Positions 45,430 through 52,776 of a DNA stretch of 64,000 bases are shown piece after piece. The stretch lies in the NCBI GenBank assembly GCA_016124935.1, contig WGMS01000003.1, positions 166,192-230,191 of the forward strand, in the 5' to 3' direction. The notes beneath the pieces are model-generated. The model saw nothing but the letters and a program-made list of their open reading frames with translations, searched no databases and was not told the origin of the DNA. Numbering within the stretch: position 1 is the first letter of the stretch; each line of letters starts with the position of its first letter. The position numbers and the translations under genes were made by a program. The DNA comes from a bacterium (GTDB taxonomy: Bacteria; Cyanobacteriota; Vampirovibrionia; Obscuribacterales; Obscuribacteraceae).

Positions 45430-46407
45430 ATGGCAGGGAAATACTCTATCGGAGTGGATCTCGGCGGCACGAAAGTTCTTGCTGCCGTGGTAGAGACCAA
45501 GACCGGCAAATTGGTCGCCACGAAGAAGAAGCGAACAAAACAAGCCAACACCCAGGAAACACTCCTACAAAGAATTTCCGCTGCCGTGGACGACGCCATA
45601 GAGCTGGCCGGGCTTGAAACGAGCCAAATAGACGGTATCGGCGTCGGAGCAGCCGGTATGGTCGACCGCCAGCGCGGCATCTTGCTGGCAGCAGCCAATC
45701 TGGGAGTCTCGGATATCTCTATAACCCGTCCTCTGGAGCAGCGTTACGGCGTAAAGGCTCAGCTCGGCAACGATGTGGAGGTCGCTACCTATGGAGAACG
45801 CTATTTCGGCGCCGGTCAGAAATCCAGACATTTCGTCTGTGTCTTTGTCGGCACCGGCATCGGTTCCGGTATCGTAGTGCACGATCATTACCTGAAAGGA
45901 CATGATGGTACCGCCGGCGAGATCGGACACACCAAGATTTTTCCCGACGGCCGAAAGTGCGGCTGTGGCGGCTACGGCTGCCTGGAAGCCTATGCTTCGC
46001 GGCTGGCCATAGCAAAAACAATAAAAAGCGCTATCGATCACGGACAACCTACCATGGTTTCGGGCAAGATCGACATGAACAAAGGAATCTTGAGATCCAG
46101 CACCATCGCAGAAGCAGTAGAAACCGGAGATCCGGTAGTATCAGATGCGGTGAAAGCCGGCGCACGATATCTGGCCTGGGGACTGGCATCTGTGGTGAAT
46201 TTCTTCAATCCCGAAAGAATCATTCTAGGTGGCGGTCTGGTGGAAGCCGTCGACCTCTACTACGATGCCTGCAAACAAGAAATAGTAAAAATAGCCCTGC
46301 CCATTCCGGCAAAGAATTTAAAGCTGGTTCGCTCTCAGCTGGGAGACAATGCCGGTGTGGTCGGTGCAGCCCTGATGGCGTCTTCGAGAAATGGAAAAAA
46401 TCGCTAA
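45430..46407 (+). CDS. glk: ROK-family sugar kinase (glucokinase-like)
   Basis: 325 residues. N-terminal ATP site GVDLGGTKVLAAV, then GAAGMVDRQRG, the sugar-binding GTIGHTKI-like EIGHTKIFPDGRKCGCGGYGCLEA with the zinc-binding CxCGxxGC motif (about 177-184), and the second ATP segment IILGGGL. It phosphorylates glucose or a related hexose in the cytoplasm. Transcribed from the promoter at 45371; its end overlaps the start of the next gene by 17 bases, so the two form an operon. The symbol is given for the ROK glucokinase class; an N-acetylmannosamine or fructose substrate cannot be excluded. Confidence 0.85.
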   Translation: MAGKYSIGVDLGGTKVLAAVVETKTGKLVATKKKRTKQANTQETLLQRISAAVDDAIELAGLETSQIDGIGVGAAGMVDRQRGILLAAANLGVSDISITRPLEQRYGVKAQLGNDVEVATYGERYFGAGQKSRHFVCVFVGTGIGSGIVVHDHYLKGHDGTAGEIGHTKIFPDGRKCGCGGYGCLEAYASRLAIAKTIKSAIDHGQPTMVSGKIDMNKGILRSSTIAEAVETGDPVVSDAVKAGARYLAWGLASVVNFFNPERIILGGGLVEAVDLYYDACKQEIVKIALPIPAKNLKLVRSQLGDNAGVVGAALMASSRNGKNR

Positions 46408-46999
46408 AAACTTTATCGCTGACAAATGGTGGCGCAGGCAATGGCACCCTGCCCTGGATAATTCTCTTGCCTGCCTGAACCGAGCTCTGGCTGTCTCCGA
46501 TGACAGCGCCGGAGAAAGAAGCATATTGCTGAACAAATCCCTGGATTACATCATCGAAGCGGCACATAGCGCAGGCAACGGCTCTCAATCCGCCCCCAAA
46601 GGGCTGTTTCCGGATCGCAAACAAAGCTCTACCCAGGAGATTCTTTTCTCTGTTCTATCTTTCTACGACAAACCGGACAATCGGCTTGCCGCTTATGGAT
46701 CTCTGCAGCCAGGCGAGAGCAACTATCATCTTATGAATGGGATAGAAGGCAACTGGCAGCATGGCGAGCTTATAGGAGACGTGCACAAGCATGACGGTTA
46801 TCCCCGCTTCTGCTGGCAGCCCGGCGGCTCTCCCATAAAAGCGACCGTACTGGAATCTTCCAGTCTAGAAGAGCACTTTCCACGCCTGGATTACTTCGAA
46901 GGTCCCAACTACAGGCGCATTTTAGTTCCGGTCAGAGTCCGCCAGGAATGGTCCGTCTGCAACGTCTATGCTTCCTGCGACCAGACCTACGATTTTTGA
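46391..46999 (+). CDS. Gamma-glutamylcyclotransferase-like (GGCT/AIG2) protein
   Basis: 202 residues. Residues 1-95 are helical with no match. The C-terminal half contains AAYGSLQPGESN, the YGSLxxG signature of the GGCT fold, followed by HDGYPRF and the LDYFEGPNYRR region, where the conserved Glu acts as general acid/base in the family. Such enzymes cyclise gamma-glutamyl peptides to 5-oxoproline or trim gamma-glutamylamines. Overlap of 17 bases with the ROK kinase gene indicates coupling; the biological link is not obvious. Confidence 0.72.
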   Translation: MEKIAKNFIADKWWRRQWHPALDNSLACLNRALAVSDDSAGERSILLNKSLDYIIEAAHSAGNGSQSAPKGLFPDRKQSSTQEILFSVLSFYDKPDNRLAAYGSLQPGESNYHLMNGIEGNWQHGELIGDVHKHDGYPRFCWQPGGSPIKATVLESSSLEEHFPRLDYFEGPNYRRILVPVRVRQEWSVCNVYASCDQTYDF

Positions 47000-47047
47000 A
47001 TTTCTGGTATAAAATATCGACTCCCCCCCAAAACGGAAAGAGTACCT

Positions 47048-48439
47048 TTGCAATTAACCTTTCATGGAGCCGCCCGGGAAGTGACCGGATCGCTCTATTT
47101 GCTGGAAACGGATCAATCGAGGATATTGATAGACGCCGGCATGTTCCAGGGACCAAGGCGCCTGGAGCGCCTGAACATGGTTCCAAGAGGGCTAGATTTG
47201 CAGAGAATCGATGCGATCTTACTAACCCACGGTCATCTCGATCACTGCGGAAGGTTACCACTGCTCTCACGCTCCGGCTATCGCGGTCCTGTCTACGCCA
47301 CCCAGGGCACCATAGAAATCGCCTCTTTGATTTTGCATGATGCCGCCCATATCCAGGAGCACGACACAAAGAGAGAGAACCGCCGTCGAGCAAGAGCCGG
47401 CATGAAACCGACAAAACCACTCTTCGACGACCGTGACGTCGAACATGTCATCCGTCAGTTCGTGCCGGTGAGCTATGACGAGATCAATAACATCACCGAC
47501 CAGATCAAAGCCACCTTTGTGGAGGCTGGACATATACTGGGCTCCGCCTCTATAAAGCTTAGAGTTAGAGAGAATGGCGAAACGAAAAACCTGGTCTTTT
47601 CAGGAGACCTCGGACAGTACGACGTCCCCTTGATGCGAGATCCCGCCCTTATCGAAGAAGCCGATATCGTAATGATGGAATCTACATACGGCGACCGGGA
47701 CCATCGCCCCATGACAGAGACCCTGAGCGAATTCAAAGAGATTTTGCGCAAAGCTTTCCAAGATGGGGGCAAAGTCCTGATACCGAGCTTCGCGGTGGGC
47801 AGAACCCAGCAAATTCTCTATTATCTCGCCCTGATGGCAAACAGAGATGAGATACCCGCATTGCCTGTCTATCTCGATAGCCCGATGGGCATCTCCGCCA
47901 CCGCCATCTATGCCAGACACGAAGAGATTATGGACGAAGCAGCCCAGGTGATAATAGAAGACGGCGATATTAAAAAAGGCAAGTTCCGATTCCGGACCTG
48001 TCAGAGCATGGAAGAATCCCAGATGCTCAACGAACTGCCCGGGCCCTGTGTGATCATAGCCGGCGCAGGCATGTGCAACGCCGGACGCATTCTGCATCAT
48101 TTCAAACACAATCTCTGGAAAGAGACCACCGAGGTGGTCATGGTCGGCTATCAGGCAAGGGGATCCCTTGGAAGGATGCTGCTCGACGGTGCCGACAGAG
48201 TAAAGATCTTTCGAGAGACGATTCAGGTCAATGCCACCATAAACGGTGTAGGCGGTTTTAGCGCCCACGGCGGTCAAACGGATTTGCTGCGCTGGCTTGA
48301 GCCTATGGCAAGCAAGAAAGCCAGAGTGATTCTGACCCATGGAGAATCCCATCAAATAGACGAGTTGAGCTACGCCATCGAAAGAAAATTCGATTTAAAA
48401 CCTTTCGCGCCCAAACTGCAAGAGAAAATCGAGATCTAG
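47048..48439 (+). CDS. MBL-fold beta-CASP RNA-processing nuclease
   Basis: 463 residues from a TTG at 47048, since the family begins with the LTFHGAAREVTGS strand. Seen: HGHLDHCGRLP (metal motif 2), EAGHILGSAS, SGDLGQY, the beta-CASP part with ESTYGDRDH and ARGSLGRMLLDG, and a final motif FSAHGGQTDL, plus ILTHGES near the end. The family includes CPSF73-like and RNase J-related exo/endonucleases; no KH or RNase J C-terminal domain is present, so it is the short type. It acts on RNA ends in the cytoplasm. Preceded by a short gap after the GGCT gene, so it may be in the same transcript. Confidence 0.9.
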   Translation: MQLTFHGAAREVTGSLYLLETDQSRILIDAGMFQGPRRLERLNMVPRGLDLQRIDAILLTHGHLDHCGRLPLLSRSGYRGPVYATQGTIEIASLILHDAAHIQEHDTKRENRRRARAGMKPTKPLFDDRDVEHVIRQFVPVSYDEINNITDQIKATFVEAGHILGSASIKLRVRENGETKNLVFSGDLGQYDVPLMRDPALIEEADIVMMESTYGDRDHRPMTETLSEFKEILRKAFQDGGKVLIPSFAVGRTQQILYYLALMANRDEIPALPVYLDSPMGISATAIYARHEEIMDEAAQVIIEDGDIKKGKFRFRTCQSMEESQMLNELPGPCVIIAGAGMCNAGRILHHFKHNLWKETTEVVMVGYQARGSLGRMLLDGADRVKIFRETIQVNATINGVGGFSAHGGQTDLLRWLEPMASKKARVILTHGESHQIDELSYAIERKFDLKPFAPKLQEKIEI

Positions 48440-48637
48440 CGAGATCTGCCGAACTCCGAAGCCCCTCTTGACAAAGAAGCATTATAAAAAGCTGAAAGCT
48501 CGCCAGTATTCCTTTAAATGGACGAGTCCAGGCATATATAATCGATCCCAGACTATATAGCCCGGCTCAAGAAAGATTGAGAGATCTTGGCTGAGCGGGT
48601 CGAGGATATCTCAATAGCCCCTATCCGGTGAAAGAAA

Positions 48638-50344
48638 GTGACGATGAAACTATACACCCCTGTCAAACAGAATCTCTCTCTTTTCGAGAAACATCAGCCG
48701 CTTATAGAAAGAGCCATAGAAGCGCTTCATAAGCGGGAGAACTATGAAGTGTTTCCCGAGATGCCATCGCCCAAGCATTATGGCGAAACAGCCGAAGCGG
48801 AGCAGAAGCAACAGTTCGAGAGCCAGCTTGGCTCCAGATTCGAAAGACTGAAGCAGAGCCACGACACCTGGGTTGTAAGCGACGAGAAAAGTCCTTTTAC
48901 AGGTAAACGCCTGGAAGTAAGCTATCCGGCTTACAAAGACTATTCTACTTATATCGCCACCGCCTGTGATGCTTCTTCCGATTGGCGCCAGACCGACGCC
49001 CGCACCAGAGCAGGCATTCTAACAGAAAGCCTCGAGCGCCTGAAAGCAAAATTCTACGAAGTCGCCTTCAGCACCATGCACACCACCGGACAGTCCTTCA
49101 TGATGAGCTTTCAGGCAAGCGGTCCCCATGCCGCCGACCGAGCCATGGAAGCCATCGCCCTGGGCTATCAAGAACTGACCCGCTTTCCAGATAGATTGAC
49201 CTGGGAAAAGCCGATGGGCAAAGTGACCATCACCCTTGAAAAATTCAGCACGATCGTTCCCCGAGGGCTTTCTCTGAGCATCGGTTGTTCCACATTTCCC
49301 ACCTGGAATACGGTTCCCGGACTGTACGCCAGCCTGATCACCGGTAATCCGGTCATCGTCAAGCCTCATCCCCGCGCTATCTACCCCATCGCTGTGGTGG
49401 TAGCCTGCCTGCAAGAGGTGCTGGAAGAAAACGGTTTTAACCCCAATATCGTCATGCTGGCGGTAGACACAGATAAGAAGCTGATCACCAGAGAGCTTGC
49501 CGAAAATCCCGCAGTCAAAATAATCGACTACACCGGCGGCAGCGCTTTCGGTCAAATAATAGAGGCTCTGCCGGGCAAGATCACCTTCACCGAAAAAGCC
49601 GGCGTCAACAGCATGATAATAGACAGCGTCTCTGATTTGAAAGCGATGGCTCAAAACGTCGCTTTCAGCCTCAGCCTCTACAGCGGTCAGATGTGCACAG
49701 CACCGCAGAACTTCTTCATCCCCAAAGATGGTATCAAGGTCGGTGATTCTCACGCCAGCTTCGACGAAGTCAAAACTGCCATTGTCGAAGCCGTTAGAGG
49801 CCTGGTCGGTCACCCCAAAATGGGTCATGCCGTGGTCGGCGCCATCCAGAGCGAAGCGACTCAAAAACGCATAAAAGAGGCTGCTTCCCTCGGCGGAGAA
49901 GTGCTTTTGGAAAGTCAACCGGTCGAGAATCCGGAGTTTCCCGACATTGTCTCAGCCAGCCCGGTGATTTTGCAGGTTTCACCTTCGGATAGAAAAGTCT
50001 TCGAAAGCGAACTCTTTGGACCGATCGCATTCATCATTCCCACAGCGGATACAAAAGAGAGCGTCAAGCTCGCTTCCAGCATCGCCCGGGAACATGGCGC
50101 CATCAGCTGTGGTGCTTACACCCTCGATGACGATACCATGGATATGATCGCCAGAGAGATGGCAGGCGCCGGCACCCCGGTATCCTTCAATCTGACGGGC
50201 AACATCTATGTCAATCAGAACGCCGGATTCTCGGACTTCCACGTCACAGGCGGCAATCCTGCCGGCAACGCCACCTTCACCAATCCGGAGTTCTTGCTCA
50301 AGCGCTTTGTGAGAGTACAGTCCAGGGTGAATAAAGAAGCCTGA
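48638..50344 (+). CDS. paaN: PaaN-like aldehyde dehydrogenase family protein
   Basis: 568 residues from the GTG at 48638 (GGTGA six bases upstream); the ATG two codons later is equally possible. The sequence matches the PaaN branch of the aldehyde dehydrogenase superfamily: FHEKHQPLIERAIEAL-type N-terminus, then TFPTWNTVPGLYASLITGNPVIVKPHP, SGGAF-like YTGGSAFGQ and the nucleophile Cys in SGQMCTAPQ (about residue 353). PaaN is annotated as a phenylacetate-degradation protein; its exact reaction is not settled and no other paa gene is present. A strong terminator follows at 50371. A TATAAT at 48537-48542 with a weak TTTAAA -35 may be its promoter. Confidence 0.85.
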   Translation: MTMKLYTPVKQNLSLFEKHQPLIERAIEALHKRENYEVFPEMPSPKHYGETAEAEQKQQFESQLGSRFERLKQSHDTWVVSDEKSPFTGKRLEVSYPAYKDYSTYIATACDASSDWRQTDARTRAGILTESLERLKAKFYEVAFSTMHTTGQSFMMSFQASGPHAADRAMEAIALGYQELTRFPDRLTWEKPMGKVTITLEKFSTIVPRGLSLSIGCSTFPTWNTVPGLYASLITGNPVIVKPHPRAIYPIAVVVACLQEVLEENGFNPNIVMLAVDTDKKLITRELAENPAVKIIDYTGGSAFGQIIEALPGKITFTEKAGVNSMIIDSVSDLKAMAQNVAFSLSLYSGQMCTAPQNFFIPKDGIKVGDSHASFDEVKTAIVEAVRGLVGHPKMGHAVVGAIQSEATQKRIKEAASLGGEVLLESQPVENPEFPDIVSASPVILQVSPSDRKVFESELFGPIAFIIPTADTKESVKLASSIAREHGAISCGAYTLDDDTMDMIAREMAGAGTPVSFNLTGNIYVNQNAGFSDFHVTGGNPAGNATFTNPEFLLKRFVRVQSRVNKEA

Positions 50345-50370
50345 TCGCAATTATAAAGCGAATACTGCCG

Positions 50371-50407
50371 ACAAAGCCTCCGGTCGCGCCGGGGGCTTTG
50401 TCTTTGA
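50371..50407 (+). terminator. Rho-independent terminator of paaN
   Basis: Thirteen-base stem 50371-50383 with 50389-50401 (one G-T pair), five-base loop, followed by CTTTG; 26 bases after the stop. Confidence 0.8.
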
Positions 50408-50440
50408 AGATTCAAAAAAAATTCCTATATAAAACCCAAC

Positions 50441-50473
50441 GAGATACGCTAGCTTTCATCGCTAGCGTATCTC
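50441..50473. repeat. Perfect 13-bp inverted repeat
   Basis: GAGATACGCTAGC at 50441-50453 is exactly complementary to 50461-50473, loop of seven. It follows an A-run and is followed by CATAATTT, so it could be a second terminator or the core of a small RNA. Confidence 0.7.
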
Positions 50474-50610
50474 CATAATTTCATCAAAACAGGAGTTTTT
50501 AAGAGCCGCTCTTAACCCTGCCTTAGTGCGCATCTGGTGAATCGCCCGGATCTGACGCGGGCCGCGCCAGCCTCAAACTTTAGAAACAAACAGACAGCGT
50601 GCACGCCGGT

Positions 50611-50629
50611 TTTAACCACCACTTAACCA
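50611..50629 (+). promoter_or_regulatory. Possible Pho box (two in-phase 8-bp repeats)
   Basis: TTTAACCA at 50611-50618 and CTTAACCA at 50622-50629 both fit the cyanobacterial SphR/PhoB repeat PyTTAAPyPy(T/A) and are separated by exactly three bases. The third in-phase position (50633-50640) is degenerate. It lies 80 bases before the small frame at 50709 and about 410 before the purple-acid-phosphatase-like gene. Confidence 0.5.
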
Positions 50630-50708
50630 CCGACCTGATAGCACCACATTAAATACCATCGCTAGTAGCGCTAAGCAGAAATCCCGATGAATAGCCGGGT
50701 TATCAACA

Positions 50709-50993
50709 GTGTCGAATCATTGGCTATCTTCCTACCCCTGGGCGCTATCGGAACCAGGGCTTGCCGACGGAGCCTCCCAAGAGATCCGATCGCATATATT
50801 TGGGGTACTGGAAGCTGAGCCCTGGAGAAAGCTAGGCTTCAACTATCTTTTGTTTTCCTCTTCCAAAGAAGATTTCACTTACCAACCAGCAGATATCTCG
50901 CAGATTCAACAAGCAGACCAGGCAACAGGCGTTTTCAAAACGTCCGGGTCCAGCGTGATGTCAGCCTCAACTCTTGCGCCGGCTCCTCCATAA
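50709..50993 (+). CDS. Possible small protein upstream of the phosphatase
   Basis: 94 residues from a GTG with no clear ribosome binding site. The composition (Trp/Ser/Pro/Gln) is protein-like but no family is recognised, and there is no signal peptide. The Pho-box-like repeats sit 80 bases upstream and the phosphatase starts 45 bases downstream, so if real the two genes share a transcript. It may equally be a chance frame in a long leader. Confidence 0.3.
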   Translation: MSNHWLSSYPWALSEPGLADGASQEIRSHIFGVLEAEPWRKLGFNYLLFSSSKEDFTYQPADISQIQQADQATGVFKTSGSSVMSASTLAPAPP

Positions 50994-51038
50994 CCAGAGG
51001 AACCTGGCTAACTTCAACCTGCACAGAAGGAAATAGTC

Positions 51039-52583
51039 ATGAACGAGATCATTGAAACGCAAAACCTTCAGCTTGCGTCTCCGACTCCCCGGGTTCAGGC
51101 CGGTCTGATTGTAGAAGTGACGCCTCCGAATCCGAACCTGAACCTTCGAGGAACAGCGGTCAGCCCGGTGGTCCCTTTTGTTATCAAGCCCTACTTGCAG
51201 CTTGGCGACAATGAAGCACCCAGCCAATTCGGACAGCTCGAGCTGGCATGGCACACCGCAAAAATCGCCGGTGAATGGCGGGTCGAAATCCGGACCGAAG
51301 GAGACGCCAACTGGCACGACTGTGGTTCAGTACAGACCCGTCGCCTCAAAATCGAGGATGCCGAGAGCCACCTGCGCCATACCTGCCTGCTTCACCCCCT
51401 GGCGAACAATCGTGTCTACGAATATCGCCTTCTCTGGCAAAAGGCGGTTACCTTCCAGGCGAAATTTCGTTCACCGGTCTCCGAGAAAGACCCCTATCGA
51501 GTGGTGGTTGTCGGCGACATCGCCGATGGCAACGCCGCTTCTCGAGCAATCATAAACGGCATCTACAAAGCGGACCCCGATCTCACCGTAATAGCCGGAG
51601 ACATCGTCTACAAGCGAGGCAAATTCTCCGAGTACATGCGTAACTTCTTCCCGGTGTTCAACTGTGACGATGCTTCTGCGGACTGCGGCGCGCCTCTAAT
51701 GCGCTCCTACTTGCTCACCGCCGCTGTCGGCAATCACGACGTCACCGTCCCGCCCAAAGAGCGCGACCGGTCCGATGCGGAAGAGCCAGAGAAGAAGAAG
51801 AAGAAGAAGAACGGCAAGAAGAAAGCCCGCCGCTCTCAGCTCTTTGCCTACGAGATATTCTGGAAGCACCCGGATAACGGTCCTCACAATTTGCACCGGG
51901 ATCTACTTCGGCTTGATGGCGAAGGCGCCAAGTTCGAGAGAATCTTCCAGGAATTCGGCACCGCAGTCCTGAGCAAGACCAATTTCTCTTACAGCTACGG
52001 CAATTCGTTCTGGCTCCATCTCGACGGCAACGAATACATGGACTGGAGCGAGCCGGTTCTGCGTCGCTGGCTGGCAAACCAGCTTACCGAAGCACAAGAG
52101 TTCACCTGGAAATTTGTGGTCATTCATCAGCCCCCCTTCACCAGCGATGTCGCCTATTGGCAGGACCAGAAAAATCGCCTGCTCTGCGAGCTTTTCGAAG
52201 CAGGGCAGGTGGACATTGTTTTCTCTGGACACTGTCATATTTACGAGAGGACCTACCCCCTCAGCTTCCAGGTTGTGCCTCAGCCCGACGGCAGCTTCCT
52301 GACCAGAGAAGGAATGGTGGATGGCAGACTGCGGCTCGACAAAGAATTCGACGGCGACAAAAATCGCCGGCCCCGGGGAGTGATCTATATCACCACCGGC
52401 GCCGGCGGTCATGAACTGGGCCCCGAGCACCGCCCGGATTTGAAAGTTCGCCATCCTTTCACCGATAGCATCGACATCGACAACTTCTCGATCTCGATCC
52501 TGGACATCGATGGCAACAAGCTCAAGTTCGAGCAGTTGACCACCGATGGCAAGGTCCTGGACCGCCTGGCAATCGAGAAATAA
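51039..52583 (+). CDS. Purple-acid-phosphatase-like metallophosphoesterase
   Basis: 514 residues, ATG preceded by AAGGAAA. An N-terminal beta-sandwich like the fibronectin-type domain of purple acid phosphatases (about 45-150) is followed by the catalytic domain with VVVVGDIADGN, VIAGDIVYKRGKFSEYM, AAVGNHDVT, VIHQPPF and FSGHCHIYER, giving the seven metal ligands including the Tyr-like position. It releases phosphate from esters. No signal peptide is visible in the first 50 residues, unusual for this family, which is often exported. A lysine run of six in a low-complexity KKKKKKNGKKK loop lies after GNHD. A terminator follows at 52605. Confidence 0.88.
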   Translation: MNEIIETQNLQLASPTPRVQAGLIVEVTPPNPNLNLRGTAVSPVVPFVIKPYLQLGDNEAPSQFGQLELAWHTAKIAGEWRVEIRTEGDANWHDCGSVQTRRLKIEDAESHLRHTCLLHPLANNRVYEYRLLWQKAVTFQAKFRSPVSEKDPYRVVVVGDIADGNAASRAIINGIYKADPDLTVIAGDIVYKRGKFSEYMRNFFPVFNCDDASADCGAPLMRSYLLTAAVGNHDVTVPPKERDRSDAEEPEKKKKKKNGKKKARRSQLFAYEIFWKHPDNGPHNLHRDLLRLDGEGAKFERIFQEFGTAVLSKTNFSYSYGNSFWLHLDGNEYMDWSEPVLRRWLANQLTEAQEFTWKFVVIHQPPFTSDVAYWQDQKNRLLCELFEAGQVDIVFSGHCHIYERTYPLSFQVVPQPDGSFLTREGMVDGRLRLDKEFDGDKNRRPRGVIYITTGAGGHELGPEHRPDLKVRHPFTDSIDIDNFSISILDIDGNKLKFEQLTTDGKVLDRLAIEK

Positions 52584-52604
52584 AGTCGAAGAATTTATGA
52601 TTAA

Positions 52605-52645
52605 AGGAAAGAGGCATCCACTCAAAAGCTGCCTCTTTCCTACTT
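52605..52645 (+). terminator. Terminator of the phosphatase gene
   Basis: Twelve-base stem 52605-52616 with 52630-52641, loop 13, followed by ACTTTTG. Confidence 0.75.
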
Positions 52646-52701
52646 TTGTTCGTGATTACGACATTGCATAGTATCACTTGGGTGAAACCCTATAGAAAAC
52701 G

Positions 52702-52732
52702 AAATTGCCTGCAGCTAAGCTGCAGGCAATTT
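52702..52732 (-). terminator. Terminator of the convergent vWA gene
   Basis: Thirteen-base stem 52702-52714 with 52720-52732 and loop of five. On the minus strand it is followed by TTTCGTTTT, placing it 45 bases after the stop of 52777-55197. Confidence 0.7.
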
Positions 52733-52776
52733 ACGGGCATTGCACCTTTTTTTGAAAGGGCGGAGTAAACCCTTAC

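Larger units (their letters stand above)
50345..50708. other. Regulatory intergenic region upstream of the phosphatase locus
   Basis: 364 bases with no supported gene. They contain the paaN terminator, a second perfect hairpin at 50441-50473, the 17-base palindrome TTAAGAGC-C-GCTCTTAA at 50499-50515, and the Pho-box-like direct repeats at 50611-50629. Confidence 0.6.

Noticed and set aside
49019..49918. Minus-strand frame of 299 codons in paaN
   Set aside because: Shadow of a full-length aldehyde-dehydrogenase-family gene.
50687..50818. 43-codon frame from an ATG before the small frame at 50709
   Set aside because: Short, in a different frame, no ribosome binding site and no family.
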